NCBI GenBank assembly: GCA_041394185.1
Contig: JAWKIQ010000003.1
Coordinates: 372,001-436,000 of the forward strand
DNA: 64,000 bases
From: Acidimicrobiales bacterium
GTDB taxonomy: Bacteria; Actinomycetota; Acidimicrobiia; Acidimicrobiales; Poriferisodalaceae
Reading direction: 5' to 3'
Below, piece after piece: positions 26,111-34,876 of this stretch. The position numbers were made by a program, and so were the translations under genes. The notes under the pieces are model-generated. The model worked only from the letters and a program-made list of their open reading frames with translations. It did not search any database and was not told the origin of the DNA. Within the stretch, counting starts at the first letter, position 1. Each line of letters begins with the position of its first letter.

Positions 26111-26707
26111 GTGCTCAAAACGATCGCATTGGTCGGATTCTCGCTGGCTGTCCTGGTGGGGTGCTCCGACGGAAACCCATTGAGAGAGCCCGGAACCGGA
26201 GGCGCAACCGCACGGCCAATCGTTCTCGATACCGAGCCCCCCGCCGTGTTCGAACCCGACTCGGGATTCGCCCTGGCCAGCTATGCGTTCGAACCCGGCG
26301 GTCAGATACCGCCCGTCTACACCAGGAGAGACGGCGACGACCTGTCACCACCCCTGGCGTGGACGGGGGCTCCACCAGAAGCCGTCGAGCTGGCACTGGT
26401 GGTGACAGACCCCAACGCCAGCGGCTTCGTGCATTGGGCCATCTGGGGACTAGACCCCCTCGCCGCCGGCCTCGACACCGGCCAGGTGCCTGCCGATGCT
26501 AGGCAAGCGCTGAACGATTTCGGCGAGATCGGTTATGCGGGGCCCGCCCCGCCAGACGGCGACGACCCTCACCTCTACTTGTTCAAGCTTCTGGCGCTGG
26601 GCCGAGATTCGCTCGACATCGAGCCAGGCGGAGACGGCTACCAGACGTTGCAAGAGCTCGAAGCCAGGGCGATCGCGGTCACCGAGCTGTTCGCCTATTA
26701 CCCCTGA
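26111..26707 (+). CDS. YbhB/YbcL-type PEBP lipoprotein
   Basis: A 198-residue lipoprotein with a GTG start: VLKTIALVGFSLAVLVGC, lipobox Cys18. The mature part is a phosphatidylethanolamine-binding-protein fold: GGQIPPVYTRRDGDDLSPPL, WTGAPPEAVELALVVTDPNA, FVHWAIWGLDP, and a C-terminal DPHLYLFKLLAL. The ligand and role of bacterial members are largely unknown. It is divergent from the MgtE-type gene. Confidence 0.85.
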   Translation: MLKTIALVGFSLAVLVGCSDGNPLREPGTGGATARPIVLDTEPPAVFEPDSGFALASYAFEPGGQIPPVYTRRDGDDLSPPLAWTGAPPEAVELALVVTDPNASGFVHWAIWGLDPLAAGLDTGQVPADARQALNDFGEIGYAGPAPPDGDDPHLYLFKLLALGRDSLDIEPGGDGYQTLQELEARAIAVTELFAYYP

Positions 26708-26725
26708 TGGGTGCATGATGGTCAC

Positions 26726-27745
26726 ATGACAGCCGATCTGGCCATCGTCACGCATCCACTCTCGATACAGCACGACACCGGCGACTGGCACCCCGAGTCG
26801 GTTCGCCGCATCCAGGCCCTGGCCGGCCTGGGAACGGCACCAGAGCATTCGGCTCACACGGTTCAGCTGACCGCCAACGAGGCCGGCACCGAGGATCTGG
26901 TCAGGGTCCACTCGCCGCGTCTGATCGAGCGGTTGAACGAGCTGAACCGAGAGGGCGGAGGCCCAATCGACGCAGACACGCTGATGTCTGCTCATTCACT
27001 CGAGGCCGCCCTCGGCGCCGCAGGTGCAGGTATCACGGCGGTGGAGGCCATCGACAGAGGTACCGCACGCAACGCATACATCGTGGTGCGCCCGCCCGGC
27101 CACCACGCAACAGCCGTTCAGGCCATGGGCTTTTGCCTCTTCAACAACATCGCCGTCACCGCCGCCTACCTACGCAAGCAAGGCCAGCGGGTCGCGATCA
27201 TCGATTGGGACGTTCATCACGGCAACGGCACCCAGGACATCTTCTGGAACGATCCCGACGTGTTGTTCGTGTCGCTGCACGAGGCCGGCATCTATCCGGG
27301 CAGCGGTTGGCTGCACGAGCTGGGCGGACCGCAAGCTCCGGGAACCACGATCAACGTAGCCATGCCCGCCCACGCGACAGGCGATGTCTATCGCCACGCG
27401 TTCGACACCCTAGTCGCCGACGCCGTCGACTGGTTCGGACCCGACTGGATTCTCGTATCCGCCGGATATGACGCCCATCGATCCGACCCACTCGCCAACG
27501 TCGATCTCACCGCCGGCGACTTCGCCACGTTCACAGACCGTGTACTGCAGATGTCCGACGGCCGGCAGACCGTGATGTTCGTCGAGGGCGGATACGACCT
27601 GAGGGCGCTTGTCGACTCGGCGAACGCCACTGTCGACCGGCTGGTAGGGGTCGAGTCGCACCGAGAAGCCCCGTCAGAAGGCGGCCCGGGCGCCGACATC
27701 GTCGACCAGACGAGGCTGGTGTGGGAAGGTGCCGTCGCCAGCTGA
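26726..27745 (+). CDS. Histone-deacetylase-family amidohydrolase
   Basis: Zinc-dependent deacetylase of the arginase/HDAC fold (339 residues). Active-site motifs are VVRPPGHHA, IIDWDVHHGNGTQ, SLHEAGIYPGSG and SAGYDAHRSDP (metal ligands in the DxD/H and D positions). Bacterial homologues act on acetoin-utilisation proteins, acetylpolyamines or other small amides; the substrate here is open. The ATG at 26726 (MTADLAIVTHP) is preferred over a GTG five codons upstream. Confidence 0.9.
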   Translation: MTADLAIVTHPLSIQHDTGDWHPESVRRIQALAGLGTAPEHSAHTVQLTANEAGTEDLVRVHSPRLIERLNELNREGGGPIDADTLMSAHSLEAALGAAGAGITAVEAIDRGTARNAYIVVRPPGHHATAVQAMGFCLFNNIAVTAAYLRKQGQRVAIIDWDVHHGNGTQDIFWNDPDVLFVSLHEAGIYPGSGWLHELGGPQAPGTTINVAMPAHATGDVYRHAFDTLVADAVDWFGPDWILVSAGYDAHRSDPLANVDLTAGDFATFTDRVLQMSDGRQTVMFVEGGYDLRALVDSANATVDRLVGVESHREAPSEGGPGADIVDQTRLVWEGAVAS

Positions 27746-27757
27746 CAAGATTGCGGT

Positions 27758-28765
27758 GTGGACACACGCACCCTGACTTCTGCCAAAGGATTTCTCATCG
27801 TCGACCTCCCCGACGCCGAGAGTTCTGTCGGCCCCGCCCGACTCGGCGACAAGCTCATACCTTCCAACGCCATCGACTATGTGCGCGAGATCACCTACGG
27901 ATTCGGCATCGTCGAATCGAAGTGGGGTGGAGCGACGCTCGGGCTGAAGGTGTCACCAGAAGAGCGAGAAGCGACGGTCGGCGCCGTGGCCGGCGAACTG
28001 GCCGACGAACTCGGCGCTCACAAGCTGATGTTCGACCAGGGCCTGCGCATGCCCAGGGCTACCCTCAACGAGCTTGCCGCCAACGACCCCCGACCTGTCG
28101 ACCGGGCGAAGATCGGAGACGACCTAGAAGCGGCCGGAATAGTCCAGGTCGCTGCTGCCCTTCTGGGCGACCTGTCCGGCAAGGCCATAGCGATCGACGG
28201 CGTCGACTCGGTCACCGCCCTGGCTGCAGCGGGCCTGGCTACCGCAGGCGCGCGAATCGCTCGGGTCTCGGACGGCAAGACTGCTGTGTCGGGTGACATC
28301 CCTCCGTCTGCCCTGGCCGATCGTCTGGCCGGCGACGAGCAGGCCATCGCCTCGCACGGGGACGCAAAGCCTGCCTGGACGATCTGGAAGGGCGAAGGCG
28401 TCGACCTGGTCATCGCCGGATCGAAGGTAGGCGCCATGACCGACCAGGGCGCAGCCGTTCTTGGCGACACACCGGTGGTGTGTTACGGCGTGTCGCCGGT
28501 GGTAACCAAGGCGATCGCGACGTCGCGCCGGTCAGGGGGCCGAATCGTTCCTGCCTTCGTCACCTCGCTCGGCCGTCGCCTGCTGGACACGGCCACCTCC
28601 CAGGCCGACGCCGCACAACTGCACTCGGCCGCGCAACAGCGCCTGTCGAGCGTGCTGGAGGCCACCCTCGAGAGCCCGGCCGGCCCCTACGTCGCTGCGT
28701 GCGAACTGGCCGAAGCCTTCATCTCGTCGTGGACCGACAAACCCTTCGGCCGTCCAATGGCCTAG
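27758..28765 (+). CDS. Unrecognised protein with Rossmann-like segment
   Basis: A 335-residue cytosolic protein starting at a GTG 12 nt after the deacetylase stop. The segment GKAIAIDGVDSVTALAAAGL, ATAGARIARVSDGKTAVSG resembles the NAD-binding half of Glu/Leu/Phe dehydrogenases. VDLVIAGSKVGAMTDQGAAV and a helical C-terminal domain follow in the positions expected for that fold. The first 120 residues (YVREITYGFGIVESKWGG) are not recognised. The catalytic residues of the dehydrogenases are not evident, so the function is not assigned. The 3' end overlaps the M64-like gene by 4 nt. Confidence 0.6.
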   Translation: MDTRTLTSAKGFLIVDLPDAESSVGPARLGDKLIPSNAIDYVREITYGFGIVESKWGGATLGLKVSPEEREATVGAVAGELADELGAHKLMFDQGLRMPRATLNELAANDPRPVDRAKIGDDLEAAGIVQVAAALLGDLSGKAIAIDGVDSVTALAAAGLATAGARIARVSDGKTAVSGDIPPSALADRLAGDEQAIASHGDAKPAWTIWKGEGVDLVIAGSKVGAMTDQGAAVLGDTPVVCYGVSPVVTKAIATSRRSGGRIVPAFVTSLGRRLLDTATSQADAAQLHSAAQQRLSSVLEATLESPAGPYVAACELAEAFISSWTDKPFGRPMA

Positions 28766-30993
28766 GCCTCACCGTCGCCTGAAGGCTGTGTCCGCTCGCG
28801 TTCTGACCGTTCGCGAGCCCGTTTGTTCGAGCGCGAGAACAGCCACCCGCCGATGCCTATGACCACCAGCGCGAAGATGCCCGAAATCAACACCACATCA
28901 CCGTCGTAGGTTCCACCGCCCGCGACCGGATTGTCGGCTTCGCCCTCGCCTACGGCGATCTCGGACGTCGCGGTCGTGTCGGCAACCGGCGACTCGGGTT
29001 GGGATTGTTCGGGAGTTGCGTCTTCGATGCGGGCCACCACCTGGCCCAGCCCGTCATCGATCGAAACAACCACGGTCCACGGGGCGAATCCCGTAGCGAT
29101 CAGTTCTGGGCAAGACACTCCGCGCACTCCCGTGTCGTCGACTCGGTCGATCGAACAGGCTACGACCTGTCCGGCCATACTCAGCTCGATCGAACCGGCC
29201 GCAGCGTCGACGAACCGGGCCAGCTCACCGCTGCAGCGCACAGCTGCACCCGGTTCGGCACGTGTCGCCGGGAAGCAGCGCAGGTTCAGATCTTCCATGC
29301 GGGCCAGATCGACTCGCGACTCGAACCTGTCGAGCAGGGCCTCGACCCGCGCTCGGTTCACTGCCCCGAACACCGGTATCTCGTTGTTCATCAGGCTGTC
29401 GGCTGTGGGACGGTACGCCGTGGCTCCCGATCCGTAGCAGCCTCCCTCGATCAGGCCCACGGTCACGTCGTCGATCAGGGTGTCTGGCAGCCAGAAATCG
29501 AACCGATCCAGCAGTTGTGCGTACTCGTGAACGAACGGGTCGACCTGACCCTCTAGCGGGCCCCACCACTCATCAGCCTGTTCGGCGCTTTCGGCGCAGT
29601 TGGGGTATCCGAACTGTGTCGATCGCCCGAACTCGGTGTATTCGTCGCGCAGATCGAACAACGAGTGACCCAGCTCGTGAGCCAGGGTGGTCGCAGACCA
29701 AAGCGGGTTGCGAGCATCGATGGACACATATGCCCCGCCGAATTCCATCTCGTCGCGCTGTGGTACATCGGTTCTGCCCCGGAAGCTGGTCCACCACGCT
29801 TCCGAACGCGAGAACGTTCCATGACTGTGGTGCAACGTGACAATCGACGTGTTGGGCAGATCGAAACCGGCGAGTTCGCCATCTCGGGCGAATTCCGGAT
29901 CGGCGTTGTGGAACAGGGCGCGCTGGTCGACCAGATCGCCATCGAGGTACCAGAGGTTGAACCTGTCCACCTCCGACCGTAGGGGCTCTATGGCGAAGGG
30001 CCCGAATCCGATATGGGCCACTTCGTCGGCGCTGGTCGTGTCAGAAACCTCTGACACGTTGCCTTCGAAGTCGACCACAGCCGGGCCGCCGATGGTCAGC
30101 ATCTGGCGGGCGATTGTTGGCAGCGCAACTCCGGCGGGAAGGTTCGACCCGACGAAGACAAGGTTGATCCTGGCCGCATCAGGCCGATTGTGCTGGTCGA
30201 CGAGTTCATGCAAGGTCGGGTCGATCACCTGAAACGAGTACGTCCCCGGCACCATCGAGCACTCGGCCTGCGACGGGCCGACACACAACACCGCCGCATA
30301 GCGGCCCGGGTCGAGGTCGATGTCGATCTGGGTTTCGACGCCTTCGTACGACCCCGGCTCTGGTGTCTGCAGCGGCTCGATCATCACCGTCTCGAACGGA
30401 TCGTCTCGGCTCACATTCAGCCGCCGCCTGACCATCACATACGAAGACTCTTGCGACTCGAGGTCGTTGCGCCACGACGAAACGATCAACGGTCGACCTT
30501 CGAAGGCGATGGGCTCCTCGCCGCCGACCAGGCTCATCGAATAGTCGAACGTCCATGGCTCGACCACTTCGTAGGAGGCGAGCGTTCGGGTCTGACCTTC
30601 GAGTTCCAGCGAAACCTCGACGGGGCCGAACTCGAAGTTCACGCCGACGTTTGGACACCACAACTCGTCATCGTCGAATCGGCAAGGCCGCGGCTCGGCT
30701 CCGTCCCAGTCGGTTGACTGCCTGACCGTCACGGCGCCCTGCCACAAGGCGGGCTCCTGGACCCGGCCGATCAAGGGAAAGCGGCAGTCGACGGTGGTTC
30801 CGGCCACGGCTTGCAGTGGCCAACAGTTGCCCGGGCCAACGCCTTCCAGGACGAACTGGTCTTCGAAAGCCGGCCCCTCGTATGTCTCGGGCCCCTCTTG
30901 TGCCGCTGCCGACGAAGCACCCACGACGGACGAAACCGTCAAAAGGCCCAGAACCATTGCGTTGAATGCCGCTGCCGCGGCCTTTGATCGCAC
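28762..30993 (-). CDS. Membrane-anchored M64-like metalloprotease
   Basis: A 743-residue exported protein. Residues 1-31 form a signal peptide. Beta-rich domains fill residues about 40-270. A peptidase domain contains TTLAHELGHSLFDLRDEY (H439, E440, H443, with DEY at 450-452), like the HExxH...DEY signature of IgA-peptidase M64 proteins. The C-terminus has a transmembrane helix (ISGIFALVVIGIGGWLF) and a basic cytosolic tail. It probably processes extracellular proteins at the cell surface. The start GTG has TACCTT 6 nt upstream. Confidence 0.75.
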   Translation of the reverse strand: MRSKAAAAAFNAMVLGLLTVSSVVGASSAAAQEGPETYEGPAFEDQFVLEGVGPGNCWPLQAVAGTTVDCRFPLIGRVQEPALWQGAVTVRQSTDWDGAEPRPCRFDDDELWCPNVGVNFEFGPVEVSLELEGQTRTLASYEVVEPWTFDYSMSLVGGEEPIAFEGRPLIVSSWRNDLESQESSYVMVRRRLNVSRDDPFETVMIEPLQTPEPGSYEGVETQIDIDLDPGRYAAVLCVGPSQAECSMVPGTYSFQVIDPTLHELVDQHNRPDAARINLVFVGSNLPAGVALPTIARQMLTIGGPAVVDFEGNVSEVSDTTSADEVAHIGFGPFAIEPLRSEVDRFNLWYLDGDLVDQRALFHNADPEFARDGELAGFDLPNTSIVTLHHSHGTFSRSEAWWTSFRGRTDVPQRDEMEFGGAYVSIDARNPLWSATTLAHELGHSLFDLRDEYTEFGRSTQFGYPNCAESAEQADEWWGPLEGQVDPFVHEYAQLLDRFDFWLPDTLIDDVTVGLIEGGCYGSGATAYRPTADSLMNNEIPVFGAVNRARVEALLDRFESRVDLARMEDLNLRCFPATRAEPGAAVRCSGELARFVDAAAGSIELSMAGQVVACSIDRVDDTGVRGVSCPELIATGFAPWTVVVSIDDGLGQVVARIEDATPEQSQPESPVADTTATSEIAVGEGEADNPVAGGGTYDGDVVLISGIFALVVIGIGGWLFSRSNKRARERSERERTQPSGDGEA

Positions 30994-30999
30994 GTGACG

Positions 31000-31005
31000 A
31001 AGGTA
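31000..31005 (-). promoter_or_regulatory. -10 element of the M64-like gene
   Basis: TACCTT on the minus strand precedes the GTG at 30993 by 6 nt, consistent with a leaderless transcript. Confidence 0.35.
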
Positions 31006-31126
31006 GTGCCGCGTTACCGGCGGCTCCAGCCGCGATTTCGGCGAGATCCGGGAACGTTTTCAGCGCACGAGTAGTTGAAGATTGGTAACCGGCCCCAACG
31101 GTGGGGCCAGAGGAGAAGCGAAAGAG

Positions 31127-31315
31127 ATGACGGGGGAAACCAACAACCGCCAACTGATGATTCGACTCCGCAGGCGAGCCAGGCATCTACGCCGTGAGGC
31201 CAACAACAAGTTGCAGCCGCTGGCCGCCGCCCTCAGACGCAGGGCCGCAGAGCTGGAACTCGAAGCTGCGATCCTCGAGCAACAGCTTCGCCCCATCCCG
31301 GTTCGGGTTCGTTGA
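31127..31315 (+). CDS. Small basic coiled-coil protein
   Basis: A 62-residue protein, MTGETNNRQLMIRLRRRARH, then LRREANNKLQPLAAALRRRA and AELELEAAILEQQLRPIPVR. It is strongly basic in the first half and amphipathic-helical in the second. AGGAGA lies 10 nt upstream of the ATG, and a small hairpin (31091-31108) precedes it. It is followed by two strong hairpins, so it looks like a monocistronic, well-terminated gene. The family is not recognised; nucleic-acid binding is only a guess from the charge. Confidence 0.6.
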   Translation: MTGETNNRQLMIRLRRRARHLRREANNKLQPLAAALRRRAAELELEAAILEQQLRPIPVRVR

Positions 31316-31322
31316 CAGATCG

Positions 31323-31360
31323 ACGTGGCGGGCGGGTCTCCCTCCTCCTGCCCGCCACGT
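31323..31360 (+). terminator. Strong hairpin after the small basic gene
   Basis: ACGTGGCGGGC and GCCCGCCACGT form an 11-bp perfect stem with a 16-nt loop, starting 8 bp after the stop. No T-tract follows. Confidence 0.45.
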
Positions 31361-31391
31361 AGGGTCGGCCGTCACCCGCCCGCTGACGGTC

Positions 31392-31434
31392 GAGGAGCTC
31401 CGGTGTGACCACCGGAGCTCCTCTCTGTTTTGAC
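31392..31434 (+). terminator. Rho-independent terminator
   Basis: A perfect 14-bp stem (GAGGAGCTCCGGTG with CACCGGAGCTCCTC) and a 4-nt loop are followed by TCTGTTTT. It terminates the small basic gene and insulates it from convergent dnaE2. It is the clearest intrinsic terminator in the window. Confidence 0.85.
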
Positions 31435-31463
31435 CGCACTGTTTTGGCTGCGGACTCCGACGC

Positions 31464-34400
31464 TCAGCGAAAATCGCGAGACGGTACTGCTGCTGCAACC
31501 AAGAGGGGCTCGATCTTCTCGGCGATCACGTTGTAAACACCCTCCGATGCTTCGAGGCGGCCTCGAATCAACAGGGCCGGTTCACTCCTGGCCACTTGAC
31601 GGTGCCTGATCCAGCACCCTCTGCTGCAAACGACGTTGATCAGGCCGGTCTCGTCCTCGAGGTTTATGAACAGGGTTCCGCCCGCCGTCGCCGGCCTTTG
31701 CCTGTGGGTCACGACTCCACCGACCCACACCCTTGTGCCACTTTCGAGCTTCTTCAGCCCCGCCGCTGTGGTGGCGCCCATCTTCTCGAGATCGCTCCGC
31801 AAGAAGATGGTGGGGTGCCCGTCTGGGGCCACTCCGGTCGCCCAGAGATCTGCCACCGCCTCCTCGCGTTCGCTCATTCCAGGCAGCTGTGGTGCATGGG
31901 CTCCAGTGACGATTCCGGGCAGACGATCGGCCCGCGACTGGATCACCGACCCCGCCTGCCATAGGGCCGACCGTCGATCCAGCCCAAAGCAGCCGAACGC
32001 CCCAGCCGTGGCCAGCGCCTCGACTTGGGTCAGGTTCACGTCGGTTCGGCGTATGAGCTGCTCCATCGTTTCGTATGGCCCGTTGGATGCGATCTCCAGG
32101 GCAAGCTCGTCGCCGACACCGCGCACAGACGAAAGCCCCAACCTCACGGCTACACCTCCGGCCGCCTCGGGGCACGGTTCGAGGATTGCCACATCGGCCG
32201 AAGCGTTGAGGTCTGGGGTGTGCACCACCACACCGTGGCGCCGGGCATCCAGCACCAGCGACTGGGGCGAATAGAAGCCCATCGGCTGGGCATTCAGCAG
32301 GCCGGCACAAAACGCAGCCGGATAGTGGAGCTTGATCCAGCTGGAGGCATAGACCAAGTAGGCGAACGAAACCGAGTGGCTCTCGGGGAAGCCATAGTTC
32401 GAGAACGCAGCCATCTTGTCGAAGATCTCATCCGCGATGGCCCCGGTTACGCCCCGTTCGGCCATTCCGTCATAAAGCCGCTGCTTGAGTTTGGCCATCC
32501 GTTCCTGTGAGCGCTTCGAACCCATCGCCTGGCGAAGTTCGTCTGACTCGGCCGGGGTGAATCCGGCCACGTCGATGGCCATCTGCATCAGCTGCTCTTG
32601 GAACAAGGGGATGCCCAGGGTCTTTTGAAGCGCGTTCTCGAGCAGCGGATGCAGATAGGTGACGGGCTCTTTGCCGTTGCGCCGTCTGATGTATGGGTGA
32701 ACAGACCCTCCCTGGATCGGGCCCGGGCGGATCAGGGCCACCTCGACCACCAGGTCGTAGAAATTGCGCGGCTTCAAACGGGGCAGGGTGGCCATCTGGG
32801 CCCGAGACTCGACCTGGAACACCCCGACCGAATCGGCCTCACACAACATGTCGTAGACCTCTGGTTCTTGTGGGAGAGCCGCGATGTCGACGTTCACGTC
32901 ATGGTGTGCGGCGATCAGGTCGACCGACAGATGAAGCGCGGTCAGCATGCCCAGACCCAGCAGGTCGAACTTGACCAGCCCTGCGGCTGCACAGTCGTCT
33001 TTGTCCCACTGCAGAACGCTTCGGTTGGCCATGCGGCCCCATTCGACGGGGCAGACCTCCACTACTGGACGGTCGCACATGACCATGCCCCCCGAGTGGA
33101 TTCCGAGGTGGCGCGGAAAGTTCTCGACCTGGGCCGCTAGCTCTAGCACCTCACGGGGAATGTCCAGATCGGTGGCGATGTTCTGCTCGGCCTCACCCTC
33201 GAGCAGCTTCGAGAGCCCACCCCACCGGTCGAGTTGTTTTGCGAAGGCGTCTTGTTGACCGGTTGCATAACCGAGAGCCTTGGCCATGTCGCGCACCGAA
33301 GACTTGGCTCTGTAGGTGATGACGTTGGCCACCTGGGCCGCGTGGGCCCGGCCGTGCTTTTGATAGACGTACTGGATCACCTCCTCGCGCCGGCCGCTCT
33401 CGATATCGATGTCGATGTCGGGTGGGCCGTCGCGCTCGGGCGACAAGAAGCGTTCGAACAGCAGGCCCAGGCTGACGGCGTCGGCCTTGGTTACGCCGAG
33501 CACATAACAAACAGCCGAATTGGCCGCCGACCCCCTCCCCTGGCAGTAGATGTCGTTCAGCCGGCAGAACTCGACGATGTCCCAGACCACCAGGAAATAG
33601 CCGGGGAATCCGAGATGTTCGATGAGATCCAGCTCTCGTTCGACCTGAGCCCAGGCACCAGGCACCCATTCGCGCTCGGGTGGCCCGTAGCGCTGCAGAG
33701 CACCCCGGCGCACGATCTCTCGCAACCAGCTCATCTCGTCATGACCGGGCGGACACGGGAATGGTGGCAGGTTGGGTGCCACCAACTTCAGGTCGAAGGC
33801 ACATTCGGCCGCCAGCTCTGCCGCAGCTTCGACCACACCCGGATAGCGAACGAACCGCCTGGCCTGCTCGTCGCCGGAGCGCAAGTGTGCGGTGGCGGCC
33901 GGGGGCAACCAACCGTCGAGGTCTTCGAGGCTGCGCCTGGCCCTGACCGCAGCCAGGGCGGTGGCCAACCGACGGCGCGACGGGGTTGCGTAGTGAACGT
34001 TGTTGGTGGCCAGCAGGCCCGTGCCATATCTGGCCGCCAGACGGGCCAAGGCGTCGTTGCGCGCCCCATCCAGTGGATCACCGTGGTCCCACAACTCGAC
34101 ATAGACGTTGTGCCTGCCGACCAGATCGACCAGGCGTTGAAGCTCGACACCGGCAGCCGACGGCCCACGTTCGACCAGGGCTCGGGGCACGCGCCCCTTA
34201 CGCCCACCGGTCAACAACACCCAGTGATCGGCTGCGCCCGAAGACGCGGCCTGGGCGATATCTGCCATAGAGCAGCGAGGTGCACCCTTCTCGCCCGCCA
34301 TCTGGGCCTTGGAGATCAATGTGCCAAGCGCCGCGTAGCCCTTGGGATCTCTGGCCAGGATGATCTGATGGTCACCGTAGGGGTCGGGTACCCCGTTGTG

Positions 34401-34802
34401 GGGTTTGGTAGCGCCGAGGGTGAGTTCACAGCCAAATACGGTGGGCATTGCGACCTCTCGGGCCGCTTCGGCGAAGCGAACCACCCCATAGAAGCCGTCG
34501 TGATCGGTGATCGCCAAGGCCTTCAGATCGAGCCTGGCCGCTTCGGTGACCAGCTCTTCTGGATGTGATGCCCCGTCGAGGAAGCTGAAGTTGGAATGGC
34601 AGTGCAACTCTGCATAGGGCGTCTTCGACACCCGCCTGGCAACGGCGGGAGCTTCAAAGGCCGAGCGTTTGCGAGACCATGCCGGGCTGTCGCCGCCGTC
34701 GGCACCTTCCCACGCGCGCGCCGCGTCTGGAATACCGTCAAATCTGCCAGAGAGCCTGGCCTCTAGTTCGGTCCACGAAACGCCCGGGTTGTTGAATCCC
34801 AC
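31464..34802 (-). CDS. dnaE2: Error-prone DNA polymerase III alpha subunit DnaE2
   Basis: C-family translesion polymerase of 1112 residues. The N-terminus MGFNNPGVSWTELEARLSG is typical of DnaE2. It is followed by a PHP domain (YAELHCHSNFSFLDGASHPE, then ITDHDGFYGVVRFAEAA), the palm catalytic motif (PPDIDIDIESGRREEV, about residue 460) and a C-terminal OB-fold (GTRVWVGGVVTHRQRPATAG). DnaE2 works with ImuA' and ImuB, which are encoded 12 kb away on the same strand. The GTG start at 34802 has no Shine-Dalgarno sequence but lies 7 nt after a -10 element controlled by a LexA box. Confidence 0.95.
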   Translation of the reverse strand: MGFNNPGVSWTELEARLSGRFDGIPDAARAWEGADGGDSPAWSRKRSAFEAPAVARRVSKTPYAELHCHSNFSFLDGASHPEELVTEAARLDLKALAITDHDGFYGVVRFAEAAREVAMPTVFGCELTLGATKPHNGVPDPYGDHQIILARDPKGYAALGTLISKAQMAGEKGAPRCSMADIAQAASSGAADHWVLLTGGRKGRVPRALVERGPSAAGVELQRLVDLVGRHNVYVELWDHGDPLDGARNDALARLAARYGTGLLATNNVHYATPSRRRLATALAAVRARRSLEDLDGWLPPAATAHLRSGDEQARRFVRYPGVVEAAAELAAECAFDLKLVAPNLPPFPCPPGHDEMSWLREIVRRGALQRYGPPEREWVPGAWAQVERELDLIEHLGFPGYFLVVWDIVEFCRLNDIYCQGRGSAANSAVCYVLGVTKADAVSLGLLFERFLSPERDGPPDIDIDIESGRREEVIQYVYQKHGRAHAAQVANVITYRAKSSVRDMAKALGYATGQQDAFAKQLDRWGGLSKLLEGEAEQNIATDLDIPREVLELAAQVENFPRHLGIHSGGMVMCDRPVVEVCPVEWGRMANRSVLQWDKDDCAAAGLVKFDLLGLGMLTALHLSVDLIAAHHDVNVDIAALPQEPEVYDMLCEADSVGVFQVESRAQMATLPRLKPRNFYDLVVEVALIRPGPIQGGSVHPYIRRRNGKEPVTYLHPLLENALQKTLGIPLFQEQLMQMAIDVAGFTPAESDELRQAMGSKRSQERMAKLKQRLYDGMAERGVTGAIADEIFDKMAAFSNYGFPESHSVSFAYLVYASSWIKLHYPAAFCAGLLNAQPMGFYSPQSLVLDARRHGVVVHTPDLNASADVAILEPCPEAAGGVAVRLGLSSVRGVGDELALEIASNGPYETMEQLIRRTDVNLTQVEALATAGAFGCFGLDRRSALWQAGSVIQSRADRLPGIVTGAHAPQLPGMSEREEAVADLWATGVAPDGHPTIFLRSDLEKMGATTAAGLKKLESGTRVWVGGVVTHRQRPATAGGTLFINLEDETGLINVVCSRGCWIRHRQVARSEPALLIRGRLEASEGVYNVIAEKIEPLLVAAAVPSRDFR

Positions 34803-34809
34803 AGGCGCG

Positions 34810-34839
34810 ATGATCGAACATCTGTTCGATACATGTCAA
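34810..34839 (-). promoter_or_regulatory. dnaE2 promoter, leaderless
   Basis: On the minus strand, -35 TTGACA (34839-34834), an 18-bp spacer and -10 GATCAT (34815-34810) are followed by 7 nt and the GTG start of dnaE2. The mRNA should therefore begin at the start codon. The spacer is almost filled by a LexA operator. Confidence 0.7.
34814..34829. promoter_or_regulatory. LexA (SOS) box of dnaE2
   Basis: TCGAACATCTGTTCGA is a perfect match to the actinobacterial SOS box TCGAAC-N4-GTTCGA. It lies between the -35 and -10 elements, so LexA would block RNA polymerase until DNA damage. Confidence 0.9.
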
Positions 34840-34876
34840 GAGGTCGGGCCGAGATCTCGATGTCGACCCCGAGGCG

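Noticed and set aside
33234..34568. A 444-codon open frame on the plus strand
   Set aside because: It is fully antisense to dnaE2, whose domains and catalytic residues are clear; no independent family signal.
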